Assembly: GCA_020436835.1 (NCBI GenBank)
Contig: JAGQWZ010000434.1
Coordinates: 1 to 57,122, forward strand
DNA length: 57,122 nt
Direction of reading: 5' to 3'
Source of the DNA: Saprospiraceae bacterium
GTDB lineage: Bacteria; Bacteroidota; Bacteroidia; Chitinophagales; Saprospiraceae
Part shown: positions 9,233-16,222 of the stretch, in pieces
Layout: the number at the start of each line of letters is the position of its first letter
How positions within the stretch are numbered: the stretch's first letter is position 1
The notes under the pieces: model-generated
The model's input: only the letters and a program-made list of their open reading frames with translations
The model's database searches: none
What the model was told of the DNA's origin: nothing
Translations under genes and position numbers: made by a program

Positions 9233-9339
9233 ATCAAATGAAGATGATCCTTTTTGATTTTGATACTTTAAGTTAAATGAGGCTTTAACGTAACACACAC
9301 TCAAAAGAAGCTCCGAAAATGAAAATTTTCGGAGCTTTT
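9233..9339 (+). ncRNA. Tandem sRNA copy 1
   Basis: A predicted RNA of about 107 nt starts five bases after the -7 box. A 5' hairpin (TATCAAA 9232-9238 with TTTGATA 9259-9265) shows the loop ATGATCCTTTTT (9244-9255). A small middle hairpin, GTTAAA/TTTAAC with loop TGAGGC, comes next. The RNA ends with a perfect 12-bp terminator stem (9309-9320 with 9325-9336) closed by a GAAA tetraloop and followed by TTTT. Bases 9257-9304 are identical to 9448-9495 of copy 2 over 48 nt. The loop is complementary to the kinase start region (5305-5316) with one G:U pair. No conserved reading frame exists among the copies. The start site is inferred. Confidence 0.8.
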
Positions 9340-9370
9340 CATTTTGCCCAATTCCATGTTCTTTTTATGT

Positions 9371-9418
9371 ACCCCATTAACATGGGGTTTGCGATGAGTA
9401 AGTAGTGACTTATCTTTA
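9371..9418 (+). promoter_or_regulatory. Operator and promoter of repeat RNA 2
   Basis: Perfect palindrome ACCCCAT-TAAC-ATGGGGT (9371-9388), then TTTG and 19 bases to TATCTTTA (9411-9418). The -33 TTTG starts within the last base of the right arm. Confidence 0.78.
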
Positions 9419-9422
9419 CATC

Positions 9423-9535
9423 ATCAAAATAGTGATCCCTTTTTAATATTTTGATACTTTAAGTTAAATGAGGCTTTAACGTAACACACACTCAACCCTA
9501 AGCTCCGAAAGTGTTAAATTTTCGGAGCTTTTTTT
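9423..9535 (+). ncRNA. Tandem sRNA copy 2
   Basis: Predicted RNA of about 113 nt. The 5' hairpin pairs ATCAAAAT (9423-9430) with ATTTTGAT (9448-9455). Its loop contains TGATCCCTTTTT (9433-9444), a perfect 12-base complement of 5304-5315 at the kinase start codon. The middle GTTAAA/TTTAAC hairpin is kept. The terminator stem AGCTCCGAAA/TTTCGGAGCT ends in seven T residues. Apart from its 5' arm and terminator loop it is nearly identical to copy 1, which points to recent duplication or maintained redundancy. Confidence 0.82.
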
Positions 9536-9539
9536 ATGC

Positions 9540-9587
9540 ACCCCATTAATATGGGGTTTTTTCCGAGGGATCGGTGACCTATCTTTA
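9540..9587 (+). promoter_or_regulatory. Operator and promoter of repeat RNA 3
   Basis: Perfect palindrome ACCCCAT-TAAT-ATGGGGT (9540-9557), then a T-rich -33 region and TATCTTTA (9580-9587) at the same 23-base spacing from the right arm. Confidence 0.77.
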
Positions 9588-9591
9588 GAGT

Positions 9592-9701
9592 ATCAAAATT
9601 GTGATCCCTTTTTTAGATTTTGATATTAAGTTAAAATAAGGCTTTAACGTAACATTACTCAAACCAAAAGCTCCGAAGATCGTAAGTTTTCGGAGCTTTT
9701 T
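9592..9701 (+). ncRNA. Tandem sRNA copy 3
   Basis: Predicted RNA of about 110 nt. The 5' hairpin pairs TATCAAAAT (9591-9599) with ATTTTGATA (9617-9625). The loop TGATCCCTTTTTT (9602-9614) is again fully complementary to the kinase start region. The middle region diverges from copies 1-2 but keeps GTTAAA...TTTAAC and loop GGC. The terminator is AGCTCCGAA/TTCGGAGCT followed by a T run. Differences fall mostly in loops and linkers, as expected if the structure is under selection. Confidence 0.8.
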
Positions 9702-9730
9702 ATTTGTGTACAATAGTGCCCGTTAAGTTG

Positions 9731-9778
9731 ACCCCATTAAAATGTGGTTTACATTGGAAAGTGGTTATCTTAAATTTG
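9731..9778 (+). promoter_or_regulatory. Operator and promoter of repeat RNA 4
   Basis: Palindrome ACCCCAT-TAAA-ATGTGGT (9731-9748, one mismatch), then TTTA and 19 bases to TAAATTTG (9771-9778), a consensus -7 box at the shared spacing. Confidence 0.75.
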
Positions 9779-9781
9779 AGT

Positions 9782-9892
9782 TAGAATTTTTTATGATCCT
9801 TTTTTCATTTTGATACTTAGTTAGTTAAATAAGCTTAATACAGGCTTTTTAAAACCTGAAACTCCGAAAGTGTTACATTTTCGGAGTTTTTT
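9782..9892 (+). ncRNA. Tandem sRNA copy 4 (divergent, compensatory changes)
   Basis: Predicted RNA of about 110 nt. The 5' stem has changed to TTAGAAT (9781-9787) facing ATTTTGA (9807-9813), which still pairs fully in RNA through two G:U pairs. The loop holds ATGATCCTTTTTTC (9793-9806), complementary to 5303-5316 with one G:U pair. The middle part is replaced by a different helix (CAGG/CCTG, 9841-9858). The terminator stem reads AACTCCG/CGGAGTT instead of AGCTCCG/CGGAGCT, a compensatory G-C to A-U swap, and is followed by a T run. The changed middle region may give it a distinct extra target. Confidence 0.78.
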
Positions 9893-9919
9893 CATTTATA
9901 AGGGATAGGTTATGAAAGC

Positions 9920-10417
9920 CTATTCACTAAGTGAAGCTACCTTATCTTCTAATTCAAGTTCATCTCCTGGAAGGTAACCCGAATGGTTATACACGATTTT
10001 TTTATTCTGATCAACAACGATCGTGTATGGCACAGTTTGAAAATGGAGCGAACGCATCAGTGATTGATTGGTGTCAATAAATATCCGGTAAGGCCAGCCT
10101 TTTTCTGCTACCATAGGTTTTACCTTCGCTGCAGCACGCGCATCATCGACAGAGATCGCAATTAATTCAACATCATAGTCTGCCTTCCAGGTATCATATA
10201 AATCGGCAATTGCATCAAGTTCTTTCTTGCAGGGGGCACACCAGGTAGCCCAGAAGCTGATAATTGTAACTTTCTGATCTTCAATGATCTCATTAAACTC
10301 CACATTTTGGCCATCAATCGATTTTATTGTTGCCTGTGGAAGCTGATCCTGTGCATGCAGGGGGATGATCATGATCATAACAGCAAATAGAAAGGTCGTA
10401 TATCTTACAGTGCGCAT
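9920..10417 (-). CDS. TlpA/ResA-like thioredoxin-fold thiol:disulfide protein
   Basis: A secreted thioredoxin-fold protein of 165 residues, probably a periplasmic disulfide reductase or a peroxiredoxin-like TlpA. The start at 10417 gives a good signal peptide (MRTVRYTTFLFAVMIMIIPL, cleaved near HAQ); an upstream in-frame ATG adds a polar leader without sense. The active site is W-C-A-P-C with Cys60 and Cys63. Further family signs are the VELIAISVDD strand and the cis-Pro region QTVPYTIVVD. It is divergent from two envelope genes, one of which encodes a lipoprotein with its own CPNC motif, so a shared role in envelope redox is plausible but unproven. Confidence 0.88.
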   Translation of the reverse strand: MRTVRYTTFLFAVMIMIIPLHAQDQLPQATIKSIDGQNVEFNEIIEDQKVTIISFWATWCAPCKKELDAIADLYDTWKADYDVELIAISVDDARAAAKVKPMVAEKGWPYRIFIDTNQSLMRSLHFQTVPYTIVVDQNKKIVYNHSGYLPGDELELEDKVASLSE

Positions 10418-10531
10418 GATTATTAGGCGATTTGACGAAATATTAACGTCTACTTTCATAAATAGGTGCAATTTTTGAACAAAAAATGTCTAGGTATCAG
10501 TGGGATTTCACTGATTTACTTACTTTTTGCA

Positions 10532-12151
10532 ATGAAGAAACCCTTATACTTAGTACTTCTCACTTGTCTTACCGTCCATCTTCTTGCTCAGGATGAAGGT
10601 CTCTTATCCGGTCAGTTGATGTTGAATGGAAATGTATTTCTGGAAGACCAGGCTATTGGCGCAAGCAACACACCTCAATATGATCATCAAATATTTGGCT
10701 CGGAGGTGTGGCTGGATCTGAATTACCAGTATAAAGGCTTTGATCTGGGTATCCGGATGGATATTTTTAATAACTCAAATTTGCTAAATCCCAGGGATTC
10801 CTATAGTGGTCAGGGAGTAGGAAAATGGTATATCAGAAAACAGATTGATGCCCTCTCTATCCAGGTGGGCTACATCTATGATCAAATTGGCAGCGGACTC
10901 ATATTTAGATCCTACGAAGAAAGACCCTTGTTGATAGACAATGGGCTCTATGGTGCTTCACTGCAATATTCAGTTTCGGATAATCTGTCGATCAAAGCTT
11001 TTGGCGGAAAACAAAAGAACCTTTTTAACACCTATGATAGTTTTCTCAAAGGAGCAGCCATTGATGGCTATATTGCCTTGGGAAAGGATCAAAAGATATC
11101 ATTAGTACCTGGATTTGGTTTCGTGAACAAGACGTTTTCAGACGATCAGATCAATGACATCATAGGAACAGTCAGAAATTATACGCCCGTGGATTCCATT
11201 GGATTGTACTATAACTCATATGCTTTTTCAGTTTACAATACGCTTTCTGCCGGTCCAGTTGTTTGGTATATCGAAGGTGCGTACAAGAGTAATGATGTCT
11301 ATTTTGATCCCGAGGGCAGAAGACAATTATTTAATGGGGAGACTACATTAGGGAAATTCAGAAATGACCCGGGATCTGTTTTGTATTCCTCACTTAGTCT
11401 CGGTTTGAATGGGCTCGGGGTTACGGTGGAGTATAAGAGAACAGAAAATTTTTCCTTCCGGGCGGATCCGTTTGCAGCGCTGAACCGGGGGCTGGTCAAC
11501 TATCTTCCACCCATGGCGAAAATCAATTCATACAGGCTTAAGTCCAGATATACACCGGCAACACAGGACCTGGCTGAACAGGCATTTCAGGCAGAGGTAA
11601 GGTATGCAATCAGCAAGCAATTTAAGGTAGTCCATTATTTGTCAAATATTACCGATTTGGCTGGAAAACAGCTTTATCGGGAATTCGATACCGAAGTCAC
11701 TTTGAGAAAATCGAGCGCAAACCAGTTGACCCTCGGTCTGCAGCGACAGCAGTACAACCAGGAAGTCTATGAAGGTAAAGCCGGGGTGCCACTGGTGGAG
11801 ACCTGGACACCCTATTTGGAATGGTTTCATCGATTTACCAGGCGCAAATCAATCAAGATCGAATCGCAATTCATGTCTACCGGTCAGGATTTTGGGAGTT
11901 GGTTGTTCTTCCTTGCGGAATATAATGTTGCTCCCAGGTGGTCCTTTGCGATCTCGGACATGTATAATGTTGAACCGGTAAAATCAGAGGATTTGCACTA
12001 TCCCCGCCTAGACATCGTTTATGTGAAGAATGCCAACCGTTTTAGCTTGAGCTTTATCAAGCAAGTTGAAGGCGTGGTTTGCGCAGGTGGAATCTGTAGA
12101 CTTGAACCGGCTTTTAGTGGAGTACGTTTTACTTTAAACTCAACCTTTTAA
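10532..12151 (+). CDS. Outer-membrane-type protein, probably DUF6029
   Basis: A 539-residue protein starting at MKKPLYLVLLTCLTVHLLAQ, a clear signal peptide; the upstream in-frame GTG only adds a non-conserved leader. The rest is rich in alternating aromatic and polar strands and ends in GVRFTLNSTF, with a C-terminal Phe as in outer-membrane beta-barrels. The overall pattern (GSEVWLDLNYQYKGFDLGIR, YEERPLLIDNGLYGASLQYS) recalls the DUF6029 family of Bacteroidota, whose function is unknown. It ends seven bases before the Omp28-like gene, so the two form an operon. Confidence 0.65.
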   Translation: MKKPLYLVLLTCLTVHLLAQDEGLLSGQLMLNGNVFLEDQAIGASNTPQYDHQIFGSEVWLDLNYQYKGFDLGIRMDIFNNSNLLNPRDSYSGQGVGKWYIRKQIDALSIQVGYIYDQIGSGLIFRSYEERPLLIDNGLYGASLQYSVSDNLSIKAFGGKQKNLFNTYDSFLKGAAIDGYIALGKDQKISLVPGFGFVNKTFSDDQINDIIGTVRNYTPVDSIGLYYNSYAFSVYNTLSAGPVVWYIEGAYKSNDVYFDPEGRRQLFNGETTLGKFRNDPGSVLYSSLSLGLNGLGVTVEYKRTENFSFRADPFAALNRGLVNYLPPMAKINSYRLKSRYTPATQDLAEQAFQAEVRYAISKQFKVVHYLSNITDLAGKQLYREFDTEVTLRKSSANQLTLGLQRQQYNQEVYEGKAGVPLVETWTPYLEWFHRFTRRKSIKIESQFMSTGQDFGSWLFFLAEYNVAPRWSFAISDMYNVEPVKSEDLHYPRLDIVYVKNANRFSLSFIKQVEGVVCAGGICRLEPAFSGVRFTLNSTF

Positions 12152-12157
12152 ATATCA

Positions 12158-12985
12158 ATGGGAGGAAAGCAACTTTGTCTGATCGTCGCCGGATTGTTTC
12201 TAATCACTTCCTGCCGGGAAAATCAACCAGAGTATTCTTTGGCACGGCCGGAAGCCGGAGATAGAGTTGTTGTGGTCGAAGAATTTTCGGGAGTGCGCTG
12301 TCCCAACTGTCCGGAGGGCACCAAAGAATTAGAGAATCTAAGGGCTTTGTATAATGATCAGATCATTATTGTGACGATCCATGCAGGGGATTTTGCCTTC
12401 ACTTATCCCGAAAGTGAATTTGATTTTACGACACCGGAAGGTAATACCCTACTGCAGCTTTTAGGTAATCCAATTGGCTATCCTTCAGCGGTAATAAACC
12501 GGGTTGCGACTGGCAGTGGAGGTGCCTTGCAGGCCTTTTCCAGTCAATGGGGAAGCCTGATTGGAGAGGCCATAGCGGAAGATCCATTGGTGATTTTGAC
12601 GTTGGAGGTTAATTATAATCCTGAGACCAGAGTGCTTCAACCACGCATCGGAATGGTTCCAAATCAGGATTTTAATGAAGAATTACGCCTCACCCTCTTG
12701 CTGAAAGAAGATAATATGACTGACTGGCAAAGTGATTCTGAGGTACAAACAGGGGTTGATCAGACATATAATCATCGGAACGTTTTACGTAAAGTAATCT
12801 CTGATACACAAGGCGACCGGATTGCGGTCAATGCACCGGCTTTTCTAAGGGTGGAAAAAACCTATCAATACACCTTGCCCGGGGAAACCAATTGGTGGAA
12901 GGATCAGGATATTTCATTAGTCGCTTTTATCACCGATGCCTCTGGGGAGATCCTGCAGGGAATTGAAAAACCACTCATTCCGTAA
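12158..12985 (+). CDS. Omp28-like lipoprotein with CPNC motif
   Basis: A 275-residue lipoprotein with signal peptide and lipobox LITSC (Cys19). The following region VVVVEEFSGVRCPNCPEG and the IIIVTIHAGDFA strand are characteristic of the Omp28 family (first described in Porphyromonas) and give it a thioredoxin-like N-terminal half with CPNC at 48-51. The C-terminal half resembles the beta-rich part of that family. It follows the predicted barrel protein after seven bases. It may assist folding or anchoring of that barrel, or act with the divergently encoded TlpA-like protein; both roles are inference. Confidence 0.8.
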   Translation: MGGKQLCLIVAGLFLITSCRENQPEYSLARPEAGDRVVVVEEFSGVRCPNCPEGTKELENLRALYNDQIIIVTIHAGDFAFTYPESEFDFTTPEGNTLLQLLGNPIGYPSAVINRVATGSGGALQAFSSQWGSLIGEAIAEDPLVILTLEVNYNPETRVLQPRIGMVPNQDFNEELRLTLLLKEDNMTDWQSDSEVQTGVDQTYNHRNVLRKVISDTQGDRIAVNAPAFLRVEKTYQYTLPGETNWWKDQDISLVAFITDASGEILQGIEKPLIP

Positions 12986-13001
12986 ACACGATCGAAAGAC
13001 C

Positions 13002-13031
13002 TTGAGCCAACGGGTACTTTATTTATCTTTG
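13002..13031 (+). promoter_or_regulatory. pheT promoter
   Basis: TTGA (13002-13005), 18 bases, then TATCTTTG (13024-13031), a full Bacteroidota consensus. It lies 29 bases before the pheT start. Confidence 0.7.
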
Positions 13032-13060
13032 CCCACCAATAATTTTAAGTCTAACACTAG

Positions 13061-15502
13061 ATGAAAATATCTTTAAGTTGGTTGCAATCCTATCTTAATA
13101 TAGATCAAGATCCAACGGAGATTGCAGAAATTCTAACAGAAATTGGTTTGGAAGTGGAGGGATTTGAAGAAGTGGAACAGATCAAGGGGAGTCTCAGGGA
13201 TTTGATTGTAGGAAAGGTAATGACCTGTGAAAAACATCCCAATGCAGATCGACTCTCTCTCACGACAGTGAATACTGGATCTGACACTTTGCAAATTGTT
13301 TGCGGTGCTCCTAATGTGGCCGCCGGTCAGAAGGTGATTGTGGCACCTGTCGGAACTATCCTCTACCATAAGGAAGGTAAGAGTTGGAAAATTAGCAAGG
13401 GAAAGATTCGGGGGACAATCAGTGAAGGAATGATTTGTGCCGAAGATGAAATCGGTTTGGGTGAGGATCATAGTGGGATAAAGGTCCTGGATGAAAATTT
13501 TGAGGTGGGTGAACCCCTGGCCAAATATTACGACACTTCGACCGATATTGTTTTTGAGATAGGTCTTACACCAAACCGCTCTGATGCAACTTCCCATATG
13601 GGGGTGGCTAGAGATCTCTATGCAGCACTAAAAGTCAATTATGATTATTCCGGAAACATAGCATGGCCCGATGTAGATCATTGGATAGTAGACAATGAAG
13701 CACTTCCGATTCAAGTGGAAGTACTGCAACCGGATGCATGCCCTCGCTATGCAGGAGTTACCATCAGTGATATTAAGATCGAAGAATCACCTCAATGGCT
13801 GAAGTCAAGACTGCAGAACATCGGCCTGCGCCCGATCAACAATGTGGTGGATGTGACGAATTTCGTATTGCATGAATTGGGCCAACCTTTACATGCTTTT
13901 GATTACGATAAAATAAAACAGAAAGCCATAAAGGTGCAAACCCTGCCGGCCGGTACACCCTTCCTGTCGCTGGACGAACAAGAGCGTAAGTTGCATGAGA
14001 ATGATCTTATGATTTGTGATGGCGATGGACACGGAATGTGTATAGGTGGAGTTTTCGGTGGGTTAGGATCCGGAGTCACCGACCAGACGACGAATATTTT
14101 TCTGGAATCAGCACATTTCAATGCCAAATGGATTCGACGTACAAGTGAACGACACCTCTTATTTACGGATGCGGCCCGAATTTTCGAAAAGGGCAGTGAC
14201 CCAAATATATGCGTACTTGCTCTTAAAAGGGCAGCCCTGCTTATCAGGGAACTAGCCGGGGGTAAAATATCGTCAAAGATTGTGGATATCTACCCTGATC
14301 CAGTGGAGCCCTGCAAAGTTACCCTTGATTATCAACACCTGAGCCGACTGATCGGTGCTGAGATTGACCCGGTCGAGGTAGAAGAGATCATAGACGCTAT
14401 GGATATGGAGATCGTTGAGAAAACGGATAAAACCATTTCTGTACTCGTTCCTACAAATAAAGTGGACGTCACCCGTGAAGCAGACCTCATCGAAGAGGTG
14501 CTTCGAATTTATGGATTCAATAGAATTCCTGACAAGAGCCGGATGTCATTCAGCATCAATGCCTCAGAAATGACAGACCAGGTGCGCTTGCGGAATAAGG
14601 CTTCTGACTACCTGGTTGCACAGGGGTTCTATGAGATCATGGGACTCTCCATGATTGATAAGAAATATATAGATAACAAAATTTTTGAGCTTTCCGAGCA
14701 CGAGATTGTCCGTATTAACAACACCTCCAATGTGCAAATTGAGGTGATGCGTCCTAATCTTCTGATTACGGCACTGGAGACAATTCGCTATAACCAGAAC
14801 CGACAGACTAATGAGATCCGTACTTTCGAGTTTGGTAAAAGCTATGTTCGTAGGAATGATGATTATCAGGAGATGGATCACCTCGGCATCGCGGTAGCTG
14901 GTTGGGGGCTTGAGTCCTGGCTGGTTCCAACCTTCCCCAATGATAATCGGGAATATTATGCACTTAAAAGTATTGTAGAAAACCTGCTTGCCCTGTTCGG
15001 AGTCCATCGATGGGAAGAGACAATTCTGGAGGATACTTATTGGCAATTTGCCGTTGACTACAGCCTGCAATCAAACCAATTAGTCCGATTTGGCAGGATC
15101 AGTGAGGAAATATGTGATAAGATGGATATCCGGGGAGGTGTTTTCTTTGCAGATTTTCGATGGAAGGAACTGCTTGAAGTCCAGAAGGTTGATCTGGTAC
15201 AAGTACAGGAACCTTCCAAATATCCGGTAGTGCGGCGAGATCTGGCTCTGGTGGTAGAGGATGGAGTAAGTTTTAGGAGCATCGAGAAAGTGATCAGAAG
15301 AAAGCTGGGTAAGGTGCTGAAAGAATTGAACCTTTTTGATGTTTATAGAAACAAGGAGGTTTTGGGAGAAGGACAAAAATCATATGCTATCAGTCTGTTA
15401 TTGTCAGATGCCTCCAAGACGTTCTCTGACAAGGAAATCGATGCGTTGATGAATGGCTTGCTCAAAGAATTGGAAAATGAGGTTGGAACAAGGTTACGTT
15501 AA
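13061..15502 (+). CDS. pheT: Phenylalanine-tRNA ligase beta subunit
   Basis: The 813-residue large subunit of the alpha2-beta2 Phe-tRNA synthetase, needed for tRNA recognition and editing. It begins MKISLSWLQSYLNID. Domains in order are an N-terminal part, a tRNA-binding OB fold (DLIVGKVMTCEKHPNADRLS, about 40-150), B3/B4 editing (PRYAGVTISDIKIEESPQWL onward), B5 (about 405-475), the catalytic-core-like part, and a C-terminal FDX-ACB anticodon-binding domain (EPSKYPVVRRDLALVVED). Length and order are standard. pheS is not in the window. It leads a cluster with the coiled-coil gene, zapA and rny, although a separate promoter precedes the coiled-coil gene. Confidence 0.97.
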   Translation: MKISLSWLQSYLNIDQDPTEIAEILTEIGLEVEGFEEVEQIKGSLRDLIVGKVMTCEKHPNADRLSLTTVNTGSDTLQIVCGAPNVAAGQKVIVAPVGTILYHKEGKSWKISKGKIRGTISEGMICAEDEIGLGEDHSGIKVLDENFEVGEPLAKYYDTSTDIVFEIGLTPNRSDATSHMGVARDLYAALKVNYDYSGNIAWPDVDHWIVDNEALPIQVEVLQPDACPRYAGVTISDIKIEESPQWLKSRLQNIGLRPINNVVDVTNFVLHELGQPLHAFDYDKIKQKAIKVQTLPAGTPFLSLDEQERKLHENDLMICDGDGHGMCIGGVFGGLGSGVTDQTTNIFLESAHFNAKWIRRTSERHLLFTDAARIFEKGSDPNICVLALKRAALLIRELAGGKISSKIVDIYPDPVEPCKVTLDYQHLSRLIGAEIDPVEVEEIIDAMDMEIVEKTDKTISVLVPTNKVDVTREADLIEEVLRIYGFNRIPDKSRMSFSINASEMTDQVRLRNKASDYLVAQGFYEIMGLSMIDKKYIDNKIFELSEHEIVRINNTSNVQIEVMRPNLLITALETIRYNQNRQTNEIRTFEFGKSYVRRNDDYQEMDHLGIAVAGWGLESWLVPTFPNDNREYYALKSIVENLLALFGVHRWEETILEDTYWQFAVDYSLQSNQLVRFGRISEEICDKMDIRGGVFFADFRWKELLEVQKVDLVQVQEPSKYPVVRRDLALVVEDGVSFRSIEKVIRRKLGKVLKELNLFDVYRNKEVLGEGQKSYAISLLLSDASKTFSDKEIDALMNGLLKELENEVGTRLR

Positions 15503-15531
15503 AGAATGCTAGATTATCAGGTTAAACTCTT

Positions 15532-15539
15532 TATCTTTG
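15532..15539 (+). promoter_or_regulatory. -7 element before the coiled-coil/zapA pair
   Basis: Consensus TATCTTTG ends four bases before the start codon at 15544. No convincing -33 TTG is seen. If used, transcription would start at or very near the ATG. Confidence 0.5.
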
Positions 15540-15543
15540 AAAA

Positions 15544-15837
15544 ATGCAAGATATTCTCCGAAAGTTAGACCGTCTGGAAGATCGAGTGATGCAGTTATCG
15601 CAGAAGATCGAATATCTACGGAAAGAGAATATTATGTTGATTGAAGAGAACGTTAAGATAAAGCAAGAAGCTGAAAAAAATAAAATAGGTAAAAATGCCT
15701 TGGAGCAAAGTGATGGTGTGGAGAGGATTAGCGATAGTAAAACATCTGTAGTCAGACAGACCGAGCAGATGAAAAAAGAGTTGGACAAATATATCGTGGA
15801 GGTGGATAAGTGTATAGAATTGATCAATAATATGTAG
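15544..15837 (+). CDS. Small coiled-coil protein upstream of zapA (possible ZapB-like)
   Basis: A 97-residue, highly charged protein with heptad-like spacing over most of its length (ILRKLDRLEDRVMQLSQKIE, YLRKENIMLIEENVKIKQEA). There is no signal peptide or membrane segment. It ends one base before zapA starts, so translation is likely coupled. E. coli ZapA works with ZapB, a small dimeric coiled coil, so a ZapB-like division role is a fair guess. It rests on size, coiled coil and neighbour only. I do not recognise a named family. Confidence 0.75.
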   Translation: MQDILRKLDRLEDRVMQLSQKIEYLRKENIMLIEENVKIKQEAEKNKIGKNALEQSDGVERISDSKTSVVRQTEQMKKELDKYIVEVDKCIELINNM

Positions 15838-15838
15838 G

Positions 15839-16132
15839 ATGGAAGAGCAGCTGAAAAGTATGCAAGTGATGATCGCCGGTAGGACCTATCCCTTGAAAGT
15901 GAAGGAACAGGATATGGACCCTATCAGAGAAGTTGTTGACGAGATTAATGATAAGATCAAAGATTTTCAGTTAACCTACATAAATAAGGACAAGCAGGAT
16001 TGCCTCGCAATGGCCCTGCTCACCTATGCAGTGGAGCTGCATAAAGTGAAAGACGGCGACAATAGCACACCTCAACAGATTTCCAGGAAAGTTGAACATT
16101 TAGAAAACCTAATTGAAAACATCCTGAAATAG
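15839..16132 (+). CDS. zapA: Cell division protein ZapA
   Basis: A 97-residue cytoplasmic protein that bundles FtsZ filaments at the division site. The N-terminal IAGRTYPLKVKEQDMDPIRE matches the ZapA fold, and the C-terminal helix (LAMALLTYAVELHKVKD...LENLIENIL) forms the tetramer coiled coil. The length is standard. It is tightly packed behind the coiled-coil gene. The 90-base gap before RNase Y is too short for the 6S RNA often found after zapA in other bacteria. Confidence 0.9.
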   Translation: MEEQLKSMQVMIAGRTYPLKVKEQDMDPIREVVDEINDKIKDFQLTYINKDKQDCLAMALLTYAVELHKVKDGDNSTPQQISRKVEHLENLIENILK

Positions 16133-16222
16133 CTTTTCTCCCTGGGCACTATATCCTATCGGTGCCGGTATCAGGCCGTTATGCTGATGCCTTTTTTGTT
16201 AATTTTTAAAAAATTTGCTGAC

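Noticed and set aside
9238..9276. Short peptide gene in repeat RNA 1 (ATG AAG ATG ATC ...)
   Set aside because: The 12-codon frame is not kept in copies 2-4, which lack the ATG, while the structure and loop are kept.
9181..9892. CRISPR array or mobile-element repeats
   Set aside because: Units are 169-191 bases, conserved through promoter, RNA and terminator, with no short direct repeat and spacer pattern, no cas genes and no transposase or terminal repeats.
16133..16222. 6S RNA between zapA and rny
   Set aside because: Only about 90 bases are free, and no long bulged hairpin is visible; 6S RNA needs about 180.
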